From JACOVP01 sp035289145 (GTDB lineage: Archaea > Nanobdellota > Nanobdellia > SCGC-AAA011-G17 > UBA489), in assembly GCA_035289145.1 (NCBI GenBank), contig DATDXZ010000094.1:1-8050 (forward strand): a stretch of 8,050 nt of DNA. Reading direction: 5' to 3'. Of this stretch, positions 1 through 5,144 are shown piece by piece. Under the pieces are notes generated by a model. It made no database searches, was not told the DNA's origin, and worked only from the letters and a program-made list of their open reading frames with translations. A program made the translations under genes and the position numbers. Within the stretch, counting starts at the first letter, position 1; each line of letters starts with the position of its first letter.

Positions 1-664
1 ATATAGAGTACACCAAAGCTTTTGGAATCGTCACACTGGGATTTTTGGTTTCTTCCCGCAACTTGATAATGCTTTCAAAACCCATGTAGGCGAAAAAAAC
101 TAAGGCTGCAGAGCTGAAGACGCCGGGAAAGCCAAAAGGCATGTCGAAGTAATTGACGCTGCCTAATTTAGGCACGCCCAAGAAAATAATAATAGTCAGT
201 CCTATGAACTCAATGAACGTGGAGATCATGTTGAATTTGTTGGACTCTTGGATGCCTATGAAATTGATGAATGTCATGACTAGCACCAGAAGAACTGCTG
301 CAGTCAGAAGAGGAATGGGAAGTAGTTTAGAGATATAACCTGCGAAGCCGAGGGACACTGTTGCAGCGCTGATGAATCCTGCGCAGATCATGGAGAGTGC
401 CATTACAAAAGCAAATGGTTTGTTGAAAGCTGCGCGTAGATAATCATATTCGCCGGCGTCTCCTTTGAACATGGAAGAAAGTTCAGCATAGCTCAATCCA
501 GTAAAAATAGCAATGACAGCAGTGATCAAAAAGCTGAGCCACGTTGCATTCCCAGAGCTTTGTGCAGCAAGCCCTATAAGTGCATAAATTCCAGCGCCAA
601 GAATAATTCCTACGCTGGCGACAGTAACATCAAATAGACCTAATGCCCTCTTCAACTCTGCCAT
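1..664 (-). CDS. APC-superfamily amino acid permease, N-terminal part (runs off the left edge)
   Basis: This is the N-terminal 221 codons of a multi-spanning amino acid transporter; the rest lies beyond the left edge (family members are usually about 430-500 residues). Visible family signatures are the unwound first helix GIILGAGIY (residues 19-27), the cytoplasmic segment YAELSSMF followed by GEYDYLRAAF (59-80), and FFAYMGFES followed by EETKNP (190-209), which matches the well-conserved region after helix 6. Hydrophobic segments lie near 15-33, 42-58, 83-110, 118-138, 148-165 and 183-199. It probably imports an amino acid by proton symport or exchange; substrate cannot be read from the sequence. 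The ATG at 664 is chosen because MAELKRALGLFD directly precedes the first helix, as in related permeases, and because a TATA-like TTAAAA lies about 28 bases upstream. It follows xth by 35 bases but appears to have its own promoter. Confidence 0.9.
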   Translation of the reverse strand, partial: MAELKRALGLFDVTVASVGIILGAGIYALIGLAAQSSGNATWLSFLITAVIAIFTGLSYAELSSMFKGDAGEYDYLRAAFNKPFAFVMALSMICAGFISAATVSLGFAGYISKLLPIPLLTAAVLLVLVMTFINFIGIQESNKFNMISTFIEFIGLTIIIFLGVPKLGSVNYFDMPFGFPGVFSSAALVFFAYMGFESIIKLREETKNPSVTIPKALVYSI

Positions 665-687
665 GCAGGAAAAGAAAGAACCTGCTT

Positions 688-698
688 CCTTTTAAGCA
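688..698 (-). promoter_or_regulatory. TATA-like promoter element for the permease
   Basis: On the minus strand the sequence reads TGCTTAAAAGG, centred about 28 bases before the ATG at 664. That is the spacing expected when an archaeal transcript begins at or very near the start codon. The element lies just past the xth stop codon. No Shine-Dalgarno sequence is visible, which agrees with leaderless translation. Position is read from the sequence; function is inferred. Confidence 0.55.
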
Positions 699-699
699 T

Positions 700-1479
700 T
701 TACTTTCCATTCAGGTAGTCAAATTCTAACAAGACAGGGCAATGATCAGATCCCATGACATCTTTCAAAATCTTCGTTTGTTTGATATGTTTTTCTAAAT
801 CTGGTGTGATACAGAAATAGTCTACTCTCCAGCCGATGTTTCTTTGTCTCGCTTGAAATCTGTAAGTCCACCAGGTGTAATAGCCTTCTTCTCCAGGGTG
901 TTGTTTTCTGAAAATATCTATGTAGCCTTTAGACAAAAACTTCGTCATCCATGCGCGTTCTTCAGGTAAAAATCCTGCTGTCTCATGATTCTGTTTTGGG
1001 TTTTTCAGGTCAAGCTCTTCATGTGCTATATTATAGTCGCCGCAAATAACAAGTTTCTTGCCTTGCTTGCGTAGATGCTCGCACACTTGCAAGACTTTGT
1101 CACAAAACTCTAATTTATACTTGACTCTGTCATGCCCTCGTCCAGAGTTAGGAAAATAAATATTCAAGAGAAGAAAATGTTTATGATCAGTGATGACTAC
1201 TCTGCCCTCATCCTCAAAATCTTTCAAGTCTAATCCATAAGTGACATTGTCTAGCTTTTCCTTGCTGAACGTGGCAACACCAGCATAGCCTTTCTTCTTG
1301 CCAGAATTGAAATACATATGGTAGCCTTCGATATGATCAAATTTGCCATGAATCTCATGCTTGTCAATCTTTGTTTCTTGCAGACATAACACATCAGGAT
1401 GTTCTTTCTTAAGCCAAGTGTCAAATCCTTTTTTCAAGACTGCACGAATTCCATTGACATTCCAGCTAATCAGTTTCAT
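700..1479 (-). CDS. xth: Exonuclease III-family AP endonuclease
   Basis: This 259-residue enzyme cleaves the DNA backbone 5' to abasic sites in base excision repair and may also have 3'-5' exonuclease or 3'-phosphodiesterase activity, as is known for the family. It is a single endonuclease/exonuclease/phosphatase fold of normal length. All expected active-site residues are visible: N7 in SWNVNGIRA, E35 in LCLQETK, Y108 in NIYFPNSG, D148 and N150 in ICGDYN, D220 in GWRVDYF, and D245-H246 in GSDHCPVLLEF. The TTWW..RFQARQRNIGWRVDYF-like region around 202-222 is typical of the ExoA/Xth branch. The ATG at 1479 is preferred over an in-frame TTG two codons upstream because MKLISWNVNG is the canonical N-terminus and a TATA box lies about 26 bases before it. 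Some archaeal relatives (Mth212) also nick at deoxyuridine; whether this one does cannot be seen. Confidence 0.96.
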   Translation of the reverse strand: MKLISWNVNGIRAVLKKGFDTWLKKEHPDVLCLQETKIDKHEIHGKFDHIEGYHMYFNSGKKKGYAGVATFSKEKLDNVTYGLDLKDFEDEGRVVITDHKHFLLLNIYFPNSGRGHDRVKYKLEFCDKVLQVCEHLRKQGKKLVICGDYNIAHEELDLKNPKQNHETAGFLPEERAWMTKFLSKGYIDIFRKQHPGEEGYYTWWTYRFQARQRNIGWRVDYFCITPDLEKHIKQTKILKDVMGSDHCPVLLEFDYLNGK

Positions 1480-1502
1480 CAACAAGAAAAAAGAAGAAGA
1501 AG
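1480..1502 (-). terminator. Pyrimidine-rich tract, possible terminator of the small-protein cluster
   Basis: Read on the minus strand, this stretch is almost all T and C, with a run of six T, and begins about 20 bases after the stop of the 40-residue membrane protein at 1523. Archaeal transcription commonly ends at T-rich tracts without a hairpin. The tract also sits between the TATA box of xth and its start codon, so termination of one unit and initiation of the next may share these bases. Function is inferred from composition and position. Confidence 0.35.
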
Positions 1503-1511
1503 TTTAAATAG
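1501..1511 (-). promoter_or_regulatory. TATA box of xth
   Basis: The minus strand reads CTATTTAAACT; the TTTAAA core (1503-1508) is centred about 26 bases before the ATG at 1479. This predicts a leaderless transcript and supports ATG 1479 as the start. It lies in the 43-base gap between the 1523 stop codon and xth. Confidence 0.65.
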
Positions 1512-1522
1512 ATTCCTGTAGC

Positions 1523-1645
1523 TTAAGGCAGAATGCCCATGCTTCTTAAGGAAAGATAGCCAAAAGCAATGAGAAGAAGTATAAGGATTACTATCAAAAA
1601 GTCGATATTTCTTCTAGGTTGTTCTATCTTATTTAGATTTTGCAT
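1523..1645 (-). CDS. 40-residue single-span membrane microprotein
   Basis: Last gene of the small-protein cluster. The protein has a short polar, basic N-terminus (MQNLNKIEQPRRNID, residues 1-15), one strongly hydrophobic segment (about 16-33, rich in I and L) and a short SLRSMGILP tail. The Arg pair before the span suggests the N-terminus is cytoplasmic. The reading frame is open further upstream to 1705, but the ATG at 1645 is preferred: a GAGGT Shine-Dalgarno sequence lies about seven bases before it, and upstream codons merely shadow the preceding gene. It overlaps that gene's 3' end by 17 bases, which suggests translational coupling. I do not recognise the family. Its position after another membrane protein suggests a small subunit or regulator of the same complex, but this is inference. 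Confidence 0.6.
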   Translation of the reverse strand: MQNLNKIEQPRRNIDFLIVILILLLIAFGYLSLRSMGILP

Positions 1646-1871
1646 GTTGTAACCTCTCGATTTCCATCCAGACTTTTTGGAGTTCATAATGCGTGTTGAT
1701 TTCACTCTTTAATAAATTTATGTCTTCTTCTTGTGCGTTGAATCGTAAGGCAATAGTAATAAAGATAAGTAAGATTCCAAAGACAAGAGTAGAAAAATTT
1801 TGAGAAACTCCACCGTAGAGACTGATCATAAAAGCTAAAATGCCTACGATGATATCGCTTGTTTGTGTCAT
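1629..1871 (-). CDS. Small membrane protein with two transmembrane segments and a helical tail
   Basis: Eighty residues: after MTQTSD come two hydrophobic segments (about 7-22 and 27-44) joined by a short GGVSQN turn, then a charged helix (about 47-78, ending IERLQHAKSK) with heptad-like hydrophobic spacing that could form a coiled coil in the cytoplasm. I do not recognise the family. The start is slightly ambiguous. ATG 1871 has GAGGA 11 bases upstream; the adjacent in-frame TTG at 1874 would give a more usual 8-base spacing and one extra residue. It begins 8 bases after the stop codon of the 253-residue gene, and its 3' end overlaps the 40-residue gene, so it sits firmly within the cluster. 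It may anchor the upstream helical protein at the membrane through helix-helix contact; that is inference. Confidence 0.75.
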   Translation of the reverse strand: MTQTSDIIVGILAFMISLYGGVSQNFSTLVFGILLIFITIALRFNAQEEDINLLKSEINTHYELQKVWMEIERLQHAKSK

Positions 1872-1879
1872 CAAACGTC

Positions 1880-2641
1880 TTATCCTCGCAGGAGCTCAAT
1901 CTTTCTGCTTATTACTCCTATGAACGGAGCGCGTCCGCAGTCAACAAGCTCTCTCACTTGTTTATAACCCGTATGAACTGTCGCGTACATGGTGTTGCTG
2001 TTCGTGCGTACTTCTGCCATGGCCTTTGCAACTAATTTGCCGGTTTCAGCGCGTTCAATTGAGCTCACCTGAGCAGGTCCAGTAGCTTTCAGATGTTCAT
2101 GTTCATCGTAAAGTGATTGAGCAACATCAAGAAACAGGATTTGAGATGATTGGCATTGATTTAGCAGATGCACAGATTCTTGAGCATATTGTTCAGTGTT
2201 GCGTTCACGAGTAGCTAGTCGACGTTGCATGGCATCATGAAACTGTTTATCCATATGGGCTCGCAGGGATTGCAGCAGGACAAGTTTGTCATCTGTAGGC
2301 GCTGGAACCACAATCTCAACAGGTTTATAGGCGCGTATAGTAGTTAATCGTTCAGCAAGTGAGTCAAAATAATCGAGCAATGCTTCACGCTCTCCTCCAT
2401 AATGGGTTGCCATGGTATTCATGGTATCTGCCATATTGCCAACCACCACTATTTCAGTATCAACAAGTTGTCGAAGATCTGCCTTCTGCTTGCCAAGCAT
2501 ACTCCAAAGCGGAGAAAAGTGCCCAGTTATTCGCTCAATTTCTATTTTGATGCCTTCCAACGTTCTTTTGTCTTCCCGCAGTTGTGCAAGGCAGTGTCGA
2601 TAAGGCTTTTCTCCAATTACGAGTTCTAAAGTTGCAGTCAT
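1880..2641 (-). CDS. Helical, coiled-coil-rich protein of unknown function
   Basis: A 253-residue protein with no signal peptide and no membrane segment, predominantly helical by composition. Helix-rich stretches lie about 17-40 (CLAQLREDKRTLEGIKIEIE), 50-80, 84-105 and 117-185. A short beta-like, Pro-containing linker (VEIVVPAPTDD, about 107-117) separates two helical halves, and a C-terminal region runs to IGVISRKIELLRG. No catalytic motif, Walker box or metal cluster is visible. The ATG at 2641 is well supported: GGAGGAG lies about 6 bases upstream, and the start overlaps the previous stop as ATGA. I do not recognise the family; general resemblance to long-helix scaffold or membrane-remodelling proteins is too weak to name one. 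Flanking membrane and exported proteins suggest it is the cytoplasmic core of an envelope-associated assembly (inference). Confidence 0.8.
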   Translation of the reverse strand: MTATLELVIGEKPYRHCLAQLREDKRTLEGIKIEIERITGHFSPLWSMLGKQKADLRQLVDTEIVVVGNMADTMNTMATHYGGEREALLDYFDSLAERLTTIRAYKPVEIVVPAPTDDKLVLLQSLRAHMDKQFHDAMQRRLATRERNTEQYAQESVHLLNQCQSSQILFLDVAQSLYDEHEHLKATGPAQVSSIERAETGKLVAKAMAEVRTNSNTMYATVHTGYKQVRELVDCGRAPFIGVISRKIELLRG

Positions 2642-2919
2642 TGTTTCTCCTCCAATAATTGTTTTGTATCTTGCATGGCTTTCTCCAGGTTGCTGTCTTG
2701 TAGTAGTCCTTGTAGTCGATAAGTTGCAGAACCAACTTGGAAAGAATCCATATGAATCTCGAGACTTTGATGCTGGTCAGTGTCTATAAGGTGCGGTCTG
2801 CTGTTTTCATAATGCACTCTATATCTCTGGTTGTTGGAGATGCAGCTGTGCAGCAGATAGCCGAGCCCCATTAATCCGACATAAAATTTCACTTTGATAA
2901 TTTTTTTAAGCAGTCCCAT
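2638..2919 (-). CDS. Small membrane-anchored or lipoprotein-like protein
   Basis: Ninety-three residues. The N-terminus is a signal-like sequence: basic MGLLKKIIKVK (1-11), hydrophobic FYVGLMGLGYLL (12-23), then HSC with Cys at 26. It could be lipidated at C26, though LLHSC is not a perfect lipobox, or simply stay anchored by this segment. The rest (about 30-75) is polar and may be beta-rich (RYRVHYEN, LEIHMDSFQVGSATYRLQG), followed by a C-terminal helix (80-93). The frame is open upstream to 3120, but that extension only shadows the neighbouring gene. ATG 2919 is chosen because GGAGG lies 8 bases upstream and the start follows the previous stop after one base (TAATATG). No recognised family. 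The exported domain would face outside the cell. Confidence 0.8.
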   Translation of the reverse strand: MGLLKKIIKVKFYVGLMGLGYLLHSCISNNQRYRVHYENSRPHLIDTDQHQSLEIHMDSFQVGSATYRLQGLLQDSNLEKAMQDTKQLLEEKQ

Positions 2920-2920
2920 A

Positions 2921-3319
2921 TTATTTTCCTCCATAAGTTTGTTGTAGAATGTCTTTGGCTTCTTGATAGCAGTGTTCAGATTCTCCACTGATCTCCTGAT
3001 ACACATCTTTGCCAAAACGAGTGATGCTTTTGAGCACACGCCCCACGTCTTGAGAGAAAGAGGTTTGTTGTCGCGTTGGAAGAGATGAGTCTGGATCTGG
3101 ATCAGAAGGTAACCTTCCATGTCTTTCAGCGAGCAGCTGGATAAGTTGCTCTTGCAGTGTCAATGTTCTTGGCTGTGGCTGGGGTAATAGCTGTACTTGT
3201 TGTGGTTCAATCTTCTGCTCCAAGGTAGATGTGGTTTCAGAAGAGCATCCTTGTCCCGAGCAATAGCCCAAAGCAAAAATACTCAATCCACCCATCAGAT
3301 AACATTTCATCGGTTTCAT
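2921..3319 (-). CDS. Exported Pro/Gln-rich lipoprotein-like protein, first gene of the small-protein cluster
   Basis: A 132-residue protein with an apparent N-terminal signal: MKPMK, a hydrophobic stretch CYLMGGLSIFALGY (6-19), then CSGQGCSS with cysteines at 20 and 25. GQGC or ALGYC could act as a degenerate lipobox, so a lipoprotein is possible; lspA further along the window makes such processing conceivable. Next comes a Gln/Pro-rich linker (about 35-53, including LLPQPQPR), a helix (54-70), a Ser/Asp/Pro-rich spacer (71-87) and a C-terminal helical region (88-132) with one more Cys (C117). No family recognised. ATG 3319 is supported by a TATA box about 24 bases upstream, giving a leaderless transcript; an in-frame ATG at 3310 is less well placed. 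It starts the tightly packed five-gene cluster and diverges from cca. Confidence 0.75.
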   Translation of the reverse strand: MKPMKCYLMGGLSIFALGYCSGQGCSSETTSTLEQKIEPQQVQLLPQPQPRTLTLQEQLIQLLAERHGRLPSDPDPDSSLPTRQQTSFSQDVGRVLKSITRFGKDVYQEISGESEHCYQEAKDILQQTYGGK

Positions 3320-3337
3320 GTCAAGAAGAGGAATGTT

Positions 3338-3349
3338 GGTTTAAATCTA
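3338..3349 (-). promoter_or_regulatory. TATA box of the small-protein cluster
   Basis: The minus strand reads AGATTTAAACCA; the TTTAAA core (3340-3345) is centred about 24 bases before ATG 3319. This fits a leaderless archaeal transcript and is the only good promoter seen before the five coupled genes. Confidence 0.6.
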
Positions 3350-3350
3350 G

Positions 3351-3456
3351 TTTGCTGGGAAAAAAGCGGAAAGTTTGCGGAAAAACCAGAAGAAGCTGGA
3401 AAAAAGAGTAGTTTATTTCGAAATAAGTCTCTTGCTCCGAAAATATTGCGAAAAAT
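3351..3456. repeat. Degenerate TTGC-n-GAAAA repeats in the divergent promoter region
   Basis: The plus strand carries five related short motifs: TTGCTGGGAAAAAA (3352-3365), TTGCGGAAAAA (3375-3385), AAGCTGGAAAAAA (3393-3405), TTGCTCCGAAAA (3432-3443) and TTGCGAAAAA (3446-3455). GCGGAAA also occurs twice, 11 bases apart (3366 and 3377), about one helical turn. They lie between the two outward-facing TATA boxes, so they may be binding sites for a regulator or may simply bend the DNA through their A-tracts. The repeats are read directly; the function is inferred. Confidence 0.4.
3413..3426. promoter_or_regulatory. 14-bp perfect palindrome, candidate operator
   Basis: TTATTTCGAAATAA is a perfect inverted repeat with no spacer, midway between the TATA boxes of the leftward cluster and rightward cca. 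Such symmetry fits a site for a dimeric helix-turn-helix regulator. AT-rich sequence makes palindromes commoner by chance, so this is tentative. Confidence 0.35.
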
Positions 3457-3464
3457 GTGCAACA

Positions 3465-3478
3465 GAAAGTTTATATGA
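3465..3478 (+). promoter_or_regulatory. BRE/TATA promoter of cca
   Basis: GAAAGTTTATATGA contains a purine-rich BRE-like stretch followed by TTTATAT (3470-3476), centred about 27 bases before ATG 3500. The spacing predicts a leaderless cca mRNA; no Shine-Dalgarno sequence is present. Confidence 0.7.
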
Positions 3479-3499
3479 AGTAAAGAAATAAAATCTATC

Positions 3500-4708
3500 A
3501 TGAGCTTCAAAAAAATCCTCGCGACGTGCAAGCCAACGCCGCAGGAAGAGCGGCATTTGCAGCAGGTAGTAAAGGAAGTCATCAACAAGATAAAGATTTC
3601 TGGTGCCAAGCCTATGCTCGGTGGTTCAGGCGCTAAAAACACTTGGCTCAAGGGAACGCATGATATAGACATCTACGTCAAGTTCAACGTAAAGCAGTAC
3701 AGTCACAAGTCAGATCAGTTGGCGGATATTTTAGGGAAAGTGGTCAAGAAGCAGTTCAAAAAAATAGATCATCTGCATGGCTCTCGCGATTATTATCAGG
3801 TAAATATTGTTCCATACACTGTGGAGATTGTCCCTATTCTCGGCATCAAAAAGGCGTCAGAAGCAAAGAATATCACAGATTTCTCGCACTTGCACGTGCA
3901 GTATGTCCAGAAGCACAAAAAATTGGTCGATGACATCCGCTTGGCAAAGCTCTTCGCTAAGGCGCAGGGGGTCTATGGTGCGGAAAGTTATATCCAAGGA
4001 TTCTCAGGGTATGTGATGGAATTGTTGGTTATTCATTATAGTTCGTTTATGAAGATGGTTCGCGCTGTCGCGCAATGGAAAGACAGAACAATCATAGGCA
4101 GTAAACGAGAAGCTGAAAATCTCAACATTGCAAAAAAAATATCGCCTCTTATTTTGTTGGATCCAGTCCAGCCAGAAAGAAACGCAGCTGCTGCATTGTC
4201 AGAAGAAAAATATCAGCAATTGATCAAAGCATGTCAAAAATTCCTCAAGCGCCAGTCAGAACAGATGTTCATAGCAGAAGAAATTAACTGGGAGCGGCTC
4301 AAGAAAAAAGGAAAAGTATATTACGCGGAAATAACTCCTCTCAAAGGAAAAAAAGATGTTGTAGGAGCGAAAATACGCAGGGTATTCGAGTATTATAGTC
4401 AGGAGTTAATGAACTATGAATTTGATGTTAAAAAAGCAGGCTGGCAGTTTGGAGAAAAAACATATTTCTATTTCGTTCTCGATCACAAGCCTCTTTCTAA
4501 GATGCTGTTAAGACAAGGTCCACCTATAACAAACAAAGAAGCGGTTGAAGAATTTAGAAAGAGTCATAAAAAAATAACGATCAAGAAAGGCTATTGTTAT
4601 GTAAATCTAAAGCGTCAGTTTACTCGTCCAGAACAGCTCTTGCTGGAAGTGTCCAAGACATCTAATGTTATGGAGAGAGTGGCAGCGATGAAGTGGAAAG
4701 TGCTTTAG
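3500..4708 (+). CDS. cca: Archaeal class I CCA-adding enzyme (tRNA nucleotidyltransferase)
   Basis: This 402-residue enzyme adds or repairs the 3'-terminal CCA of tRNAs using CTP and ATP without a nucleic acid template. The N-terminal nucleotidyltransferase domain shows GGSGAKNTWLKG followed by HDIDIYV (residues 41-60), with the GS motif and metal-binding D55 and D57. The third carboxylate position is E109 in VEIVPI, where the well-studied archaeal enzymes have Asp. The central domain carries the archaeal signature GVYGAESYIQGFSGYVMELL (157-176) and DPVQPERNAAAAL (221-233); the C-terminal part is the less conserved tail region. Length is slightly below the roughly 440 of the Archaeoglobus enzyme. 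The ATG is supported by the TATA box 27 bases upstream. It appears to be a single-gene unit, with the next gene having its own promoter. This gene is the strongest evidence that the organism is archaeal. Confidence 0.96.
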   Translation: MSFKKILATCKPTPQEERHLQQVVKEVINKIKISGAKPMLGGSGAKNTWLKGTHDIDIYVKFNVKQYSHKSDQLADILGKVVKKQFKKIDHLHGSRDYYQVNIVPYTVEIVPILGIKKASEAKNITDFSHLHVQYVQKHKKLVDDIRLAKLFAKAQGVYGAESYIQGFSGYVMELLVIHYSSFMKMVRAVAQWKDRTIIGSKREAENLNIAKKISPLILLDPVQPERNAAAALSEEKYQQLIKACQKFLKRQSEQMFIAEEINWERLKKKGKVYYAEITPLKGKKDVVGAKIRRVFEYYSQELMNYEFDVKKAGWQFGEKTYFYFVLDHKPLSKMLLRQGPPITNKEAVEEFRKSHKKITIKKGYCYVNLKRQFTRPEQLLLEVSKTSNVMERVAAMKWKVL

Positions 4709-4755
4709 GCGAAAGAAAAAAATATCAGAACTCAGCACAGATGTACAGCCCGCAA

Positions 4756-4768
4756 GGTTTTATAAATA
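4756..4768 (+). promoter_or_regulatory. TATA box of the 87-residue gene
   Basis: GGTTTTATAAATA contains a strong TATA element (4758-4767), centred about 27 bases before ATG 4790, again predicting a leaderless transcript. The preceding gap after cca (4709-4755) holds no other signal I can support. Confidence 0.7.
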
Positions 4769-4789
4769 AGTAAAAAGCAGAAATTCTTC

Positions 4790-5053
4790 ATGGCAACACT
4801 AATAGAGGGGAAGATGAAACAGAGAGATCTTGTTCTCTTAGTATCAAGAGAATGGGGTTCGTCTGAAGACTCTGGTTTCATGCGCAGGTTGGCGGAAATA
4901 AGAGATATAACTACTATAACTGCCGTAAGAGATCCTGAAAAACAGCACCCAAGTATTGCTGATACTGTAGACCTTTATATACCAAGAAGAGATTTGGAAG
5001 CTGCGAAGCGAATATTAGCTGGTCCTAGGCATGAGCCTGCTTATCAAAAATAA
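4790..5053 (+). CDS. Small alpha/beta protein of unknown function
   Basis: Eighty-seven residues, soluble, with no signal or membrane segment. The pattern reads as alternating strands and helices: strand QRDLVLLVSR (11-20), a Ser/Gly/Glu loop, helix FMRRLAEIRD (30-39), strand ITTITAVRD (40-48), a loop, strand ADTVDLYIP (57-65), and helix RDLEAAKRILAG (67-78). The order 'LVSR..GSSEDS...ITAVRDP...ADTVDLYIP' loosely recalls half of a SIS-type sugar isomerase domain, but the length is too short and the match too weak to assign it. ATG 4790 is favoured over ATG 4814 by the TATA spacing. It stands alone between cca and the 166-residue gene, each with its own promoter-like element, so context gives no function. 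Confidence 0.75.
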   Translation: MATLIEGKMKQRDLVLLVSREWGSSEDSGFMRRLAEIRDITTITAVRDPEKQHPSIADTVDLYIPRRDLEAAKRILAGPRHEPAYQK

Positions 5054-5080
5054 TTCTGGAGTTCTTCTAGGAATCAGAAT
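5053..5080 (+). other. Imperfect stem-loop just after the 87-residue gene
   Basis: ATTCTGGAGTTC and GAATCAGAAT can pair as a ten-pair stem with two bulged G residues and a TTCTAG loop, starting on the last base of the stop codon. No T-run follows, so it is not a classical terminator; it may be an mRNA 3'-end structure or chance. Confidence 0.25.
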
Positions 5081-5108
5081 AGCAGACAAACAGTTCACAA
5101 GAAAGAAC

Positions 5109-5124
5109 CAAAAGCGTTATTAAG
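5109..5124 (+). promoter_or_regulatory. Weak TATA-like element before the 166-residue gene
   Basis: A purine-rich CAAAAG (BRE-like, 5109-5114) precedes TTATTAA (5117-5123), centred about 25 bases before ATG 5145. The position fits the leaderless pattern of neighbouring genes, but the match is weaker. Confidence 0.45.
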
Positions 5125-5144
5125 TTCTCTGATGTGGTAGTTTT

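Noticed and set aside
1480..1485. Upstream TTG start adding two residues to the Xth N-terminus
   Set aside because: MKLISWNVNG at ATG 1479 is the usual family N-terminus and the TATA spacing fits it better.
2359..2629. Three overlapping plus-strand open frames
   Set aside because: Antisense shadows of the 253-residue gene, with no start signals and unlike real proteins in composition.
2920..3120. N-terminal extension of the 93-residue gene
   Set aside because: The extra codons lie wholly inside the preceding gene in another frame, while ATG 2919 has a strong Shine-Dalgarno sequence and follows the previous stop.
3197..3478. Plus-strand open frame before cca
   Set aside because: It is antisense to the lipoprotein-like gene and runs through the promoter region; its Lys/Asn content reflects A-rich intergenic DNA.
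3316..3672. Minus-strand open frame overlapping the start of cca
   Set aside because: It covers the divergent promoter and the antisense of a conserved cca domain; no start signal or recognisable content.
4790..5053. SIS-domain assignment for the 87-residue protein
   Set aside because: Only a loose strand/loop similarity, and the protein is far shorter than a SIS domain.
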